Shown: positions 28,425-37,430, numbered from the stretch's first letter. The stretch: DNA of 64,000 nucleotides from Blautia wexlerae DSM 19850 (GCF_025148125.1 NZ_CP102267.1:1746501-1810500); one strand, 5' to 3'. Program-made: numbers and translations. Notes: generated by a model not told the origin, from the sequence alone.

Positions 28425-29792
28425 ATGAGCAAAGTTATAATAATCGGTGGTGGAGCCGCCGGAATGATGGCAGGGGTTTTTGCAGCCCGTAACCATCATG
28501 AAGTTCACATATTAGAGAAGAACGAGAAACTGGGAAAGAAAGTCTTCATAACAGGAAAAGGCAGATGTAATGTGACAAATGCCTGCGACACAGAAGAACT
28601 CTTTCCTGCAATGATGAGCAATCCCAAGTTCCTCTACAGCAGTTTCTATTCATTTACCCCTCAGGATGTAATGGAGTTCTTTGAGAAAGCAGGTGTCCCT
28701 CTGAAGGTAGAGCGTGGAAACCGCGTATTTCCACAGTCTGACCATTCCTCAGACATCATCCGCGCATTGGAACGTGAACTGAAGAAAGCAGGAGCAAAAA
28801 TTCATCTTCACACTGCTGTACAGGAAATCGTAAAGAAACCTGTAACGGAATCTGTAACGGAATCTGTAACAGATTCCGTAAATACCCTTGAATCAGAAGC
28901 CGCATTAACAGAATCAGGATCTGCTGCAGGAAAAGGCAGAAAAGGAAAAAAATCACCTGACATACCGCAGGAGAAGATCACAGGAGTCATCCTTACAGAC
29001 GGAACCTTCATGGAAGGCGATGCAGTCATCGTGGCAACCGGCGGATTCTCTTATCAGAGTACCGGTTCCACAGGCGACGGATACCGCTTCGCAAGAGAAC
29101 TGGGACTGAAAGTCACGGACATTGCTCCCTCCCTTGTGCCATTAAAGACAAAAGAAGACTATGTCCCTAAGCTTCAGGGACTTTCCCTTAAGAACACAGG
29201 ACTTACCATAAAGAATGGAAAGAAAGTACTCTATGAGGATTTCGGAGAGATGATGTTCACCCATTTCGGAGTCACAGGTCCCATGATCCTGTCCGCCAGT
29301 GCCCACATCGGTGCAAAACTGGCGAAAGCACCAAACGGCGAACTGTCCGCATATCTGGATCTGAAGCCGGCACTTACCAGAGAACAGCTGGATGCCAGGA
29401 TCCTGCGCGAATTTGAAGCAGGACCAAACAAACAGTTCAAGAACGTGATTGGCGTACTTTTCCCGTCATCTCTGACTCCGGTAATGCTGGAACTGGGTGG
29501 AATCCCCGCAGAGAAGAAAATCCACGACATCTCCAGAGAAGAACGCCAGCACTTCATTGACCTTATCAAAGCCTTCCCCTTCACAATCACAGGAATGGGT
29601 GAGTTCAAAGAAGCCATCATCACCAGAGGCGGCGTCTCTGTCAAAGAGATCAATCCCGGAACAATGGAATCAAAGAAAATCTCAGGTCTTTACTTCGCAG
29701 GCGAGGTACTGGATCTGGATGCAGTGACAGGTGGATATAACTTACAGATTGCCTGGTCTACCGCATATCTGGCAGCACAGGCCATACAGTAA
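28425..29792 (+). CDS. HI0933/YhiN-like flavoprotein (NAD(P)/FAD-dependent oxidoreductase)
   Basis: From ATG 28425 (GGAGA upstream) the protein has 455 residues. FAD binding is shown by VIIIGGGAAGMMAGVFAAR and VFITGKGRCNVTNAC; the middle has VIVATGGFSYQSTGSTGDGY; the end AGEVLDLDAVTGGYNLQIAWSTA is diagnostic of the HI0933 family. Family function is poorly defined. An unusual insert at about residues 140-180 contains VTESVTESVTDSV, encoded by 12-nt tandem repeats, then a Lys-rich stretch (GKGRKGKKSP). This is not part of the usual fold and is probably a surface loop. The gene precedes cmk, ispH and the S1 gene as is common in Clostridia. Confidence 0.88.
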   Translation: MSKVIIIGGGAAGMMAGVFAARNHHEVHILEKNEKLGKKVFITGKGRCNVTNACDTEELFPAMMSNPKFLYSSFYSFTPQDVMEFFEKAGVPLKVERGNRVFPQSDHSSDIIRALERELKKAGAKIHLHTAVQEIVKKPVTESVTESVTDSVNTLESEAALTESGSAAGKGRKGKKSPDIPQEKITGVILTDGTFMEGDAVIVATGGFSYQSTGSTGDGYRFARELGLKVTDIAPSLVPLKTKEDYVPKLQGLSLKNTGLTIKNGKKVLYEDFGEMMFTHFGVTGPMILSASAHIGAKLAKAPNGELSAYLDLKPALTREQLDARILREFEAGPNKQFKNVIGVLFPSSLTPVMLELGGIPAEKKIHDISREERQHFIDLIKAFPFTITGMGEFKEAIITRGGVSVKEINPGTMESKKISGLYFAGEVLDLDAVTGGYNLQIAWSTAYLAAQAIQ

Positions 29793-29882
29793 GCTGCTTA
29801 CTATAGAAACAACAGAAACAAGCAGATGATGAGTACCGTGTATGCGAATTATATCTATGATTCGGTTATGAGCAAGGAGCGA

Positions 29883-29929
29883 AGCGGATTGCGAATATCC
29901 GCTTGACTGATTAATAAACATTAATAATA
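29883..29929 (+). promoter_or_regulatory. Candidate promoter and small hairpin before cmk
   Basis: A hairpin AGCGGAT / ATCCGCT ends at about 29903 and overlaps TTGACT (29903-29908). A weak -10 (TAATAA, near 29925) follows at about 16 bases. The AGGAGG of cmk lies about 40 bases downstream. Confidence 0.35.
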
Positions 29930-29977
29930 AAACAGAGAAAATCTGTTTGAATAATAGAAACAGGAGGAACCACGAAA

Positions 29978-30649
29978 ATGGGATGTAACATAGCCATCGA
30001 CGGACCTGCAGGAGCAGGAAAGAGCACCATCGCAAAGAAAGTAGCGAAAGAATTATCATTTATCTATGTAGATACAGGAGCCATGTACAGGGCAATGGCT
30101 TTATATCTTCTGAACCATGGCGTAAACGGAGAAAATCAGGAAGAGATCGAGGCGGTATGTTCCGGCGCTGACATCTCCATCGAATACAAAAACGGAGAAC
30201 AGATTGTCATCCTCAACGGAGAGAACGTAAATGCTATGATCCGCACCGAACAGGTAGGAAACATGGCATCCAAAAGCTCCGCAAACCCGAAAGTCAGAGC
30301 CCACCTTCTGAAACTTCAGAGAACTCTTGCAGAGAAAAATGATGTAGTTATGGACGGCAGAGATATCGGCACAACTATCCTTCCAAACGCAGAAGTAAAA
30401 ATCTACCTCACAGCAAGCGCAGACACCAGAGCAAAAAGAAGAGCCCTGGAATATGAGCAGAAGGGAGAAGCCTTTGACCTGGACCAGATCCGAAAAGACA
30501 TCATCGAGCGCGACGAACGCGACATGAACCGCGAAATCTCCCCTCTGAAACAGGCAGAGGACGCAGTGCTTGTAGATTCTTCGGAAATGGGAATTGATCA
30601 GGTTGTAGATGCTATTCTTGATGTGTATAATAAGAAGATACAGAAATAA
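29978..30649 (+). CDS. cmk: Cytidylate kinase
   Basis: The 223-residue protein has P-loop IDGPAGAGKSTIAKK, the CMP-binding VDTGAMYRAMALYL, VVMDGRDIGTTILPNAEVKI and the lid RDERDMNRE. It phosphorylates CMP/dCMP with ATP in the cytoplasm. Length is normal. AGGAGG precedes the ATG. It is followed by ispH and the S1-domain gene, a conserved clostridial order. Confidence 0.97.
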   Translation: MGCNIAIDGPAGAGKSTIAKKVAKELSFIYVDTGAMYRAMALYLLNHGVNGENQEEIEAVCSGADISIEYKNGEQIVILNGENVNAMIRTEQVGNMASKSSANPKVRAHLLKLQRTLAEKNDVVMDGRDIGTTILPNAEVKIYLTASADTRAKRRALEYEQKGEAFDLDQIRKDIIERDERDMNREISPLKQAEDAVLVDSSEMGIDQVVDAILDVYNKKIQK

Positions 30650-30694
30650 CGGTCAGGCGGACAGATTATCTGTTTCAGACTACGCTATTTGCCC

Positions 30695-30742
30695 GTCAAC
30701 TACCTATCACCTAAAGTGGTGCTGCATCATAGGGTGGTTGAC
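30695..30742. repeat. Inverted repeat resembling an IS605-type subterminal hairpin
   Basis: GTCAACTACC (30695-30704) faces GGTGGTTGAC (30733-30742) with one mismatch, and inside is CACCTAAAGTGG. The ATCACCTAAAGTGGTG pattern is one I associate with left ends of IS200/IS605 relatives. It may be a relic in the 188-bp gap between cmk and ispH, or simply a hairpin acting between them. Confidence 0.35.
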
Positions 30743-30837
30743 AGCACCCTTTACAGACAAGATATACTCATCTGTAACTGTAAACTTCCCATGCTATACA
30801 GCAAACATTCTTTTACGGGTAAGGAAAGGATTTATTT

Positions 30838-31716
30838 ATGAAAGTTAAAGTAGCAGAGACAGCAGGCTTCTGCTTCGGCGTCAAACGTGCAGTGGACAAA
30901 GTCTACGAGTTGATCGACACAGAACAGAAACCAATCTTCACTCTGGGCCCGATCATCCACAACGAAGGCGTAGTAGCGGATCTGGAAGCTCGTGGCGTCC
31001 ATGTTATCGCAGAAGCAGACCTGGATTCCCCGGATGACACCCTGCAGAATGGAACAGTAGTCATCCGCTCTCACGGCGTAGGTAAACCCATCTACGATAA
31101 GCTGAAAGAAAAAAACATCTCCTACGTAGATGTGACCTGCCCCTTCGTCCTGAAAATCCACAGGATCGTGGAAAAAGAAAGCCTTGCAGGAAACCACATC
31201 ATCATCATCGGTGACAAAGACCACCCCGAAGTACAGGGCATCTGCGGCTGGTGTCAGGGACCGTACACGGTGATCAGAAACAAAGAAGAAGCCGAAGTAT
31301 TTGTACCCCCAAAAGGCAAAAAAATAAGTATTGTGTCCCAGACGACATTTAATTACAACAAATTTAAAGATTTAGTTGAAATTCTTTGCAAAAAGAGGTA
31401 TGATAATAATGTTTTAAATATTCTCAATATTTTAAACACTATTTGTAATGCTACCGAAGAACGGCAGAGAGAAGCAAAAAACATAGCCGGAGAGGTAGAC
31501 ACTATGTTGGTCGTAGGTGGCCGGCATAGTTCCAATACTCAAAAGCTGTTTGAAATATGTAAAAAGGAATGTGGAAATACTTACTATATACAAACACCTG
31601 TAGACTTGGATTCTGAAATGTTCCAATGCAGTAGTTATGTAGGTATTACAGCAGGGGCTTCCACCCCAAACAAAATTATTGAGGAGGTTCAAGAACATGT
31701 CAGAATTAAGTTTTGA
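30838..31716 (+). CDS. ispH: 4-hydroxy-3-methylbut-2-enyl diphosphate reductase
   Basis: The 292-residue protein has the three cluster Cys of IspH in AGFCFGVKRAV, DVTCPFVLKIH and NTICNATEERQ, and GPIIHNEGVV. It catalyses the last step of the MEP isoprenoid pathway. Codon and base use changes sharply near 31320: the first 480 bp are GC-rich like cmk, the remaining 400 bp are AT-rich, with runs such as VLNILNILNTI. This points to recombination with a diverged allele. The stop lies 20 bp inside the start of the S1-domain gene. Many Clostridia have IspH and S1 fused in one protein; here they overlap but are separate. Confidence 0.95.
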   Translation: MKVKVAETAGFCFGVKRAVDKVYELIDTEQKPIFTLGPIIHNEGVVADLEARGVHVIAEADLDSPDDTLQNGTVVIRSHGVGKPIYDKLKEKNISYVDVTCPFVLKIHRIVEKESLAGNHIIIIGDKDHPEVQGICGWCQGPYTVIRNKEEAEVFVPPKGKKISIVSQTTFNYNKFKDLVEILCKKRYDNNVLNILNILNTICNATEERQREAKNIAGEVDTMLVVGGRHSSNTQKLFEICKKECGNTYYIQTPVDLDSEMFQCSSYVGITAGASTPNKIIEEVQEHVRIKF

Positions 31717-32773
31717 ACAAATGCTGGAAGATTCCGTAAAGACTATCAGAAATGGAGAGATTGTACAGGGTACTGTCATCGATGTAAAAGAAGATGAGAT
31801 TATTCTGAATATCGGTTATAAAGCAGACGGTATTATCACAAAGAACGAATACTCTAACGATGCAAGCCTTGTACTCACAGATGCTGTTCACGTTGGAGAC
31901 ACAATGGAAGCAAAAGTTCTCAAAGTAAACGATGGAGAAGGTCAGGTTACTCTTACTTACAAGAGACTGGCAGCAGAGAAAGGCAACAAACGTCTTGAAG
32001 AAGCATTTGAGAATCAGGAAGTATTAAAAGCTCCTGTAACTCAGGTACTTGACGGCGGACTTTGTGTAAACGTAGACGAAGCAAGAGTATTCATTCCTGC
32101 AAGCCTGGTTTCCGACACATACGAGAAAGACCTTTCCAAATATGCAGATCAGGAGATTGAATTCGTTATCACAGAATTCAACCCGAGAAGACGCCGCATC
32201 ATCGGTAACCGTAAACAGCTTCTTCTCGCTGAGAAAGCAGAGAAACAGAAAGAATTAATGGAGAGAATCCATGTTGGCGATACAGTTGAAGGAACTGTTA
32301 AGAACGTTACAGATTTCGGTGCATTCATCGATTTGGGCGGAGCTGACGGACTTCTTCACATTTCCGAAATGTCCTGGGGCAGAGTAGAGAACCCGAAGAA
32401 AGTATTCACTGTTGGCGATAAAGTCAAAGTTCTTATCAAAGAGATCAACGGAGAGAAGATCGCACTTTCCCTTAAATTCCCGGAAGCAAATCCATGGCTC
32501 ACAGCAGCTGAGGACTTCGCTGTAGGAAACGTAGTTAAAGGTAAAGTTGCACGTATGACAGACTTCGGTGCATTCGTAGAGCTTGCACCTGGTGTAGATG
32601 CACTTCTTCATGTATCCCAGATTTCCAGAGAGCACGTTGCTAAACCAGCAGACGTACTGTCAATCGGACAGGAGATCGAAGCTAAGGTTGTTGACTTCAA
32701 CGGCGAAGACAAGAAGATCAGCCTGAGCATGAAAGCTCTTGAGGCACCGGCTGAGGAAGCTGCAGAAGAATAA
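31697..32773 (+). CDS. rpsA: S1-domain RNA-binding protein (ribosomal protein S1-like)
   Basis: I start at MSELSFEQML (358 residues), since GAGGAGG lies nine bases upstream inside ispH. Four S1 domains are visible: GEIVQGTVIDVKEDEIILNI, APVTQVLDGGLCVNVDEARV, GDTVEGTVKNVTDFGAFIDL with GLLHISEMSW, and GNVVKGKVARMTDFGAFVEL with LLHVSQIS. It should bind mRNA at the ribosome or act as a general RNA chaperone. Codon bias is strong, as for a highly expressed gene. The gene order cmk-ispH-rpsA is conserved in Clostridia. Confidence 0.93.
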   Translation: MSELSFEQMLEDSVKTIRNGEIVQGTVIDVKEDEIILNIGYKADGIITKNEYSNDASLVLTDAVHVGDTMEAKVLKVNDGEGQVTLTYKRLAAEKGNKRLEEAFENQEVLKAPVTQVLDGGLCVNVDEARVFIPASLVSDTYEKDLSKYADQEIEFVITEFNPRRRRIIGNRKQLLLAEKAEKQKELMERIHVGDTVEGTVKNVTDFGAFIDLGGADGLLHISEMSWGRVENPKKVFTVGDKVKVLIKEINGEKIALSLKFPEANPWLTAAEDFAVGNVVKGKVARMTDFGAFVELAPGVDALLHVSQISREHVAKPADVLSIGQEIEAKVVDFNGEDKKISLSMKALEAPAEEAAEE

Positions 32774-32810
32774 TAACAGACAACAAAAATAGTTGTGTTG
32801 AATAACAGAG

Positions 32811-32852
32811 ACTGCCGGATGGAAAGCTGCTTGCTGAATATCCGGCAGTTTT
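32811..32852 (+). terminator. Terminator after the S1-domain gene
   Basis: Perfect 10-bp stem ACTGCCGGAT / ATCCGGCAGT with a 19-nt loop followed by TTT. It separates the housekeeping genes from the polysaccharide locus. Confidence 0.65.
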
Positions 32853-32874
32853 GTTGACAGAAGGGATAACAAGA

Positions 32875-33603
32875 ATGCTCGAAGAAGGAATATTCGATAT
32901 ACATTGCCACATTGTGCCAGGAGTGGATGACGGAGCTGCGGATATTGAAGAAACAAGAAAATTATTGGAGATGGAATATAAGCAGGGAGTGAGAAACATT
33001 ATTCTGACGCCTCATTTCCGTTTTCAGATGTTTGAGACACCTCTGGAAAAAGTACAGAGACAATTCCGGCTTGCAGAAGAGGCGGCAGCAGATATCAGTA
33101 AAGATCTGCATCTTTACCTCGGATGCGAATTTCATGCAAATATGGAGATGCTTCCTATGCTTCGTGAGAAAAAAGTTGCTACCATGGCTGGTTCCAGGTA
33201 TGTGCTGGTAGAATTCTCTCACAATTCAGAGGCATCCTATATCAGAGAACGCCTGTCTGCAATGCTTTCCGGCGGGTATAGACCCATTGTTGCACATATT
33301 GAACGATACGAAGCGACACGCACAGATCTGGACTTTGTAGAAGAACTGACAGAGATGGGAGCTTATATGCAGATCAATGCAGACAGCATTGTGGGAAAAT
33401 GTGGCTTTTTTACAAAACGCTACTGTCAGAAGCTGATGAAGAATGACTTGGTTCATTTTGTAGGTTCTGACTGCCATGACAGCAGTAAAAGAATTTCCAG
33501 AATCGGGGAAGCCTATAGCTATGTAATAAAGAAAATGGATACAGACTATGCGAAACAGCTTTTCATTCGAAATCCACAGAAAATCATAGATCAGAAAATT
33601 TAA
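32875..33603 (+). CDS. CpsB/YwqE-type tyrosine-protein phosphatase (PHP fold)
   Basis: From ATG 32875 (AGAAGGGA upstream) the protein has 242 residues. Metal ligands are in FDIHCHIVPGVDDGA, ILTPHFR, GCEFHANMEM, VAHIERYE and the terminal VGSDCHDSSKR. This is the manganese-dependent phosphatase that dephosphorylates the BY-kinase in capsule systems. It opens the polysaccharide locus, ahead of the CpsC and CpsD homologues. A separate promoter follows it, so it may be transcribed apart from them. Confidence 0.93.
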   Translation: MLEEGIFDIHCHIVPGVDDGAADIEETRKLLEMEYKQGVRNIILTPHFRFQMFETPLEKVQRQFRLAEEAAADISKDLHLYLGCEFHANMEMLPMLREKKVATMAGSRYVLVEFSHNSEASYIRERLSAMLSGGYRPIVAHIERYEATRTDLDFVEELTEMGAYMQINADSIVGKCGFFTKRYCQKLMKNDLVHFVGSDCHDSSKRISRIGEAYSYVIKKMDTDYAKQLFIRNPQKIIDQKI

Positions 33604-33670
33604 TGGATTTTGACCGAGTCAACTTTGTGGTCAGATTTTAAAGAATTTCAAAGAATAATGTCACTCGCAA

Positions 33671-33699
33671 TTGACTTTTTATACGTACTACGGTAAAAT
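33671..33699 (+). promoter_or_regulatory. Sigma-70-type promoter of the capsule regulatory genes
   Basis: TTGACT (33671-33676), 17-bp spacer, TAAAAT (33694-33699). It lies about 100 bases before the CpsC-like gene in a 165-bp gap that otherwise has nothing recognisable. Confidence 0.75.
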
Positions 33700-33796
33700 G
33701 TATACGGTTTATGTAAAACTGTAACTGTCTGCTGTAAAATAAATCAGCCGGATAATTACGAAAACTACAATGAAAAAGGGAAAAGGAAAATATCAG

Positions 33797-34582
33797 ATGT
33801 TAGACAATTTGAACAGCAAATTTGAGAGCAGCAGGGTGCAGGCACTTGATGTCAATGACGATGAAGTTGAAATTGATTTACTGGAAATATTTCATGCACT
33901 CAGAAAGAAAATTCTGCTGGTACTGATGGTTGCTCTTATAGGTGGCTGTATCGGAGCTGCATGTACACAGTTCCTGATGACACCAATCTACAGTTCAACA
34001 TCCAGTATGCTTGTTCTCTCAAAGGAAACCACGCTGACATCTCTGGCGGATCTGCAGTTAGGTGCCAGTCTGACAAGTGATTACACAGTACTGATCACAA
34101 GTACTCCTGTACTGGAACAGGTAGTTACAAATCTGAACCTGGATATGACAGCGGAGGATCTGAAAGAGAATGTAACGATTAATAATCCGACAGATACCCG
34201 TATCCTTGAGATCACTGTTGATAATCCGGATTCTACAATGGCTAAGAAGATCGTAGATGAGATTGCGAATGTTTCCTCATCCTATATCGGAGACAAGATG
34301 GAAGTTATTCCGCCTAAGATCATCGAAGTTGGTAAGATTGCTACAGAGAGAACTTCTCCAAGTGTAATGAAGAACTCAGCAATTGGCTTCTTACTCGGAT
34401 TTCTTGCATGTGCGGCAATCGTAGTTGTATACGCTGTAATGGATGATACTATCAAGACAGAAGAAGATATTGAGAAATATCTCGGTGTTTCTGTACTTGC
34501 CAAGGTTCCTGACAGAAAAGACTACGTAAACATGAAGAACAAGAAACCAAAGAGCAATAAGAAGAACAAGAAGCGTCGCTAG
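33797..34582 (+). CDS. Polysaccharide co-polymerase/chain-length regulator (Wzz, CpsC/CapA-like)
   Basis: The protein has about 261 residues from ATG 33797 (AAAGGAAA upstream); an ATG at 33770 would add nine residues but has no ribosome site. The Wzz domain begins EIDLLEIFHALRKKILLVLM with the first helix, has an extracellular domain with LVLSKETTLTSLADLQLG and the TSPSVMKNSAIGFLLGFLA second helix, and ends with a Lys-rich cytoplasmic tail. It activates the BY-kinase encoded 21 bp downstream and sets chain length. Confidence 0.92.
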   Translation: MLDNLNSKFESSRVQALDVNDDEVEIDLLEIFHALRKKILLVLMVALIGGCIGAACTQFLMTPIYSSTSSMLVLSKETTLTSLADLQLGASLTSDYTVLITSTPVLEQVVTNLNLDMTAEDLKENVTINNPTDTRILEITVDNPDSTMAKKIVDEIANVSSSYIGDKMEVIPPKIIEVGKIATERTSPSVMKNSAIGFLLGFLACAAIVVVYAVMDDTIKTEEDIEKYLGVSVLAKVPDRKDYVNMKNKKPKSNKKNKKRR

Positions 34583-34603
34583 AGTAATGGAGGAATCTGA
34601 GCA

Positions 34604-35311
34604 ATGAAGAAACTCAATTTAACAGATAAAAGAAAACCGGACTATTTCTACAGCGAGGCGATTAAAACGCTGCGTACAAATATCCAGCTGTCCGGTCAGA
34701 GCATAAAGACAATTCTGGTTACAAGCTGCTTTCCGAATGAAGGTAAGAGTGATGTAGTACTCAGCCTTGCACAGGAGCTTGGAAGCATCGGTAAGAAAGT
34801 GCTTCTTCTGGATGCGGATATCAGAAAGACTGCTTATGCAGGACGACTGGGAGTAGAAGAAGAGGTCAAAGGACTTTCCCAACTTCTCAGTGGGCAGGTA
34901 GGACTGCAGGATATTATCTATGAGACGAATTTCCCGAATATGGACATTATATTCGGAGGTCCGGCTGCACCAAACCCTTCAGGACTTCTCAGCGAGAACA
35001 TTTTCAGGGTTTTTCTGAAAGAAGTCAGGGAATATTACAATTACATACTGATTGACACACCGCCGATCGGAACTGTAATCGATGCTGCGGTAATCGGCAG
35101 ATGCTGTGATGGAGCGATCTTCCTGATCCAGCCAGGCAGCGTCAGATACAGAGATGCACAGAAGGCATTTGCGCAGCTTGAGAGAAGCGGATGCCGTGTT
35201 CTGGGAGCTGTTATGAATAAGATAGACACCAGTGGCGACAAATATTACTCTTCTTACTACAAACATTATGGTGAATACTATCGCAGAAGCGATGATGAGT
35301 CCCAGAAATAA
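34604..35311 (+). CDS. Tyrosine-protein kinase (BY-kinase, CpsD/CapB-like)
   Basis: The 235-residue protein has the N-terminal YSEAIKTLRTNIQLS, an altered Walker A SCFPNEGKSDVVLSLA, Walker A' in VLLLDADIRKTAY and Walker B in YNYILIDTPPIG. The C-terminal Tyr cluster is YYSSYYKHYGEYYRR, the autophosphorylation tail. Walker A has GKSD where GKST/S is normal: the Thr/Ser after Lys is replaced by Asp. It should work with the CpsC-like protein and be opposed by the CpsB-like phosphatase. GGAGG precedes the ATG. Confidence 0.93.
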   Translation: MKKLNLTDKRKPDYFYSEAIKTLRTNIQLSGQSIKTILVTSCFPNEGKSDVVLSLAQELGSIGKKVLLLDADIRKTAYAGRLGVEEEVKGLSQLLSGQVGLQDIIYETNFPNMDIIFGGPAAPNPSGLLSENIFRVFLKEVREYYNYILIDTPPIGTVIDAAVIGRCCDGAIFLIQPGSVRYRDAQKAFAQLERSGCRVLGAVMNKIDTSGDKYYSSYYKHYGEYYRRSDDESQK

Positions 35312-35372
35312 TATCGCTGTCTGATAATCGTTCAGAAGTGATATCATAACCATAATTAACAGTAAAGGAAAA

Positions 35373-36350
35373 TTGGGAAAAGTGAGCAGAAATAAGAAGA
35401 GAAAAGGGAAAAAGACAAATATTTTGCTGGGTTTTATCTGTATTATCCTGGTGGGGGTTCTCGGTACAATTCTTGTGATGAGCTATAATACAGAGCAGGA
35501 AGAAGCCAAACGTCTGACAGAACTTGCAGGTAACCAGCAGAGCGGAATCGAAGATTATGAAGCAGTAAAGGAACACGCTGCACAGTTAGAGAAGGCATCC
35601 TCCGAAGATGAGAATACAGAAGATGCCGATAACAGTGAGACAAAGAAGAGCAAGAAGAAAGAAGACACAGCCGGGGAAGAGGATGCAGAGGAGACGGCAC
35701 AGGCAGAAGATACTACTGAAGCAGAAGCACCGAGAACAATTTCCGGTGTCGTATGCTGGGGAGATGATCTGATCAATGGTGAGGAATCCAACACTTATTC
35801 CTACATGGCAGTACTTCAGAAACTTCTGACAGACAACGGATATAACCTGACAGTGATTAACAAGACTCTTCAGGGCGGCGGTACACTTTCTATGATGAAG
35901 ATGGCCGGTGTAAGTGATGAAACTCTTCAGGGATATATTGCGAAACATCAGCAGGCTGCAAATGGTGCGCAGCTGAATGTAACAGAGACAGGAATCCGTG
36001 ATCTTACAGAAGAACAGACTACCAGAAATGATATGGACTGTGTACCTGTCATCTTCATGGGATACTATGGCGGATGGAATCATGATCCTGCAGAGCTTGC
36101 TGAGCAGCAGGAACAGATTTTAAATACATTCCAGAACAAAGACCAGTTCATTGTTGTAGGAACACGCCCTATGGATGGAAGCGTGACTTCTGAAGCACTC
36201 GATCAGGTGCTCAGCGAGAAGTGGGGCGAACATTATATCAGTCTTGCAAATGTGACACAGCAGCTGTCTGCTACTCATGAAGCACAGCAGGCTATGGCAG
36301 AGGCAGTGTTCCAGAAATTGCAGGAGCTTGGCTATATCAGCCAGAGCTGA
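35373..36350 (+). CDS. Membrane-anchored SGNH-hydrolase-like protein
   Basis: The protein has about 325 residues; a TTG (35373) and a GTG (35382) are both possible starts. A basic N-terminus and one helix (ILLGFICIILVGVLGTILV) are followed by an acidic, low-complexity linker (about 50-120). The exported domain begins VVCWGDDLING, where GDSL-type enzymes have the nucleophile Ser; here it is Asp. The late SATHEAQQAMAEAVF matches the block V His region without the usual Asp. I infer an SGNH fold with lost or changed esterase chemistry. It lies between the kinase and the LCP ligase, so a role in polysaccharide modification or assembly is likely. Confidence 0.7.
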   Translation: MGKVSRNKKRKGKKTNILLGFICIILVGVLGTILVMSYNTEQEEAKRLTELAGNQQSGIEDYEAVKEHAAQLEKASSEDENTEDADNSETKKSKKKEDTAGEEDAEETAQAEDTTEAEAPRTISGVVCWGDDLINGEESNTYSYMAVLQKLLTDNGYNLTVINKTLQGGGTLSMMKMAGVSDETLQGYIAKHQQAANGAQLNVTETGIRDLTEEQTTRNDMDCVPVIFMGYYGGWNHDPAELAEQQEQILNTFQNKDQFIVVGTRPMDGSVTSEALDQVLSEKWGEHYISLANVTQQLSATHEAQQAMAEAVFQKLQELGYISQS

Positions 36351-36372
36351 ATAAACGATTGAAGGAATGAAA

Positions 36373-37407
36373 ATGAAAAAAACAGCAAAAGAAGCTGCGA
36401 GACAACGAAAGATTTATATGATTCTGATAATTATCCTGATCATAGTTCTTACAGTTTTGGGCGGCGGGTATTATTTTATGATGCAGACAAAAGCATCATC
36501 CAGAAATACAGGTGCTCAGAACAGTAACGGTCAGAATCAGACGAGCCAGACATCAGGTAGTGACACTGTGGAATATCAGGGTGCGACATATAAATATAAC
36601 GATCATCTCAGCAACTACTTATTTCTAGGAATTGATACAAGAGAATCGGTAGATACTTATCAAACACAGGAAGATGCCGGACAGGCAGATGCGATTTTTG
36701 TGGTTTCTATGGACAGAGCGACGGAGAAGATTAAAGTGCTCTTCGTCCCGCGAGATTCTATGACAGAGATTGAGGTTTTCAATCCATCCGGTAAGAGTCT
36801 TGGAATGACAACAGACCACATAAATATTCAATACGCATTTGGTGATGGTCGACAGAAGAGTTGTGAACTGATGAAGACAGCAGTATCCAATCTGCTGGAC
36901 GGACTTCCGATTCAGGGATACTGTTCCATGAACATGGATGGTATTCCGGTGATTACGGACTTCGTAGGAGGAGTTCAGATCACAGTGCCTGACAACAGCC
37001 TTGAGGATGTAGATCCGGAATTTAAAGAAGGCGCTGTTGTTAACATTACAGGTGAAAACGCAGAAAAGTTTGTACGATATCGAGATACTGACAGGACCCA
37101 GAGTGCTCTGGTCCGTCAGGAGAGACAGAAAACCTATCTCCAGGCATTAATTCAGAAAGCCCAGGAGAAGGCAGGAGAGGATGCCGGATTTGTGACAGAC
37201 CTCTACGACAGTATTAAGAGCTATACAGTTACAAGCATGGGAAATGACATATTTGCGAAACTCCTTGCAGCATCAGGAAACGGTATCACTGATACAGAGA
37301 CGGTACCGGGTGAGGGAACGCAAGGTAAGAACTTTGATGAGTATCATGTAGATAAAGATGCTCTGTCAGACTTGATTATTTCCATGTTTTATGAGAAAAT
37401 TCAATAA
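36373..37407 (+). CDS. LytR-CpsA-Psr (LCP) family cell-wall ligase
   Basis: From ATG 36373 (GAAGGA upstream) the protein has about 344 residues. One N-terminal helix (IILIIVLTVLGGGYYF) and a Gln/Ser linker precede the LCP domain: YLFLGIDTRESVD, DAIFVVSMDRATEKI, LFVPRDSMTEI and VRYRDTDRTQSALVRQERQKT with the Arg residues that bind the polyprenyl pyrophosphate. It attaches the finished polysaccharide to the cell wall outside the membrane. It closes the first block of the locus. Confidence 0.93.
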   Translation: MKKTAKEAARQRKIYMILIIILIIVLTVLGGGYYFMMQTKASSRNTGAQNSNGQNQTSQTSGSDTVEYQGATYKYNDHLSNYLFLGIDTRESVDTYQTQEDAGQADAIFVVSMDRATEKIKVLFVPRDSMTEIEVFNPSGKSLGMTTDHINIQYAFGDGRQKSCELMKTAVSNLLDGLPIQGYCSMNMDGIPVITDFVGGVQITVPDNSLEDVDPEFKEGAVVNITGENAEKFVRYRDTDRTQSALVRQERQKTYLQALIQKAQEKAGEDAGFVTDLYDSIKSYTVTSMGNDIFAKLLAASGNGITDTETVPGEGTQGKNFDEYHVDKDALSDLIISMFYEKIQ

Positions 37408-37430
37408 ACCGGTTAGAAGACAGCCGGTTT
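37406..37430 (+). terminator. Weak terminator-like hairpin after the LCP gene
   Basis: Stem AAACCGG / CCGGTTT overlaps the stop codon region; no long T-run follows. Confidence 0.35.
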
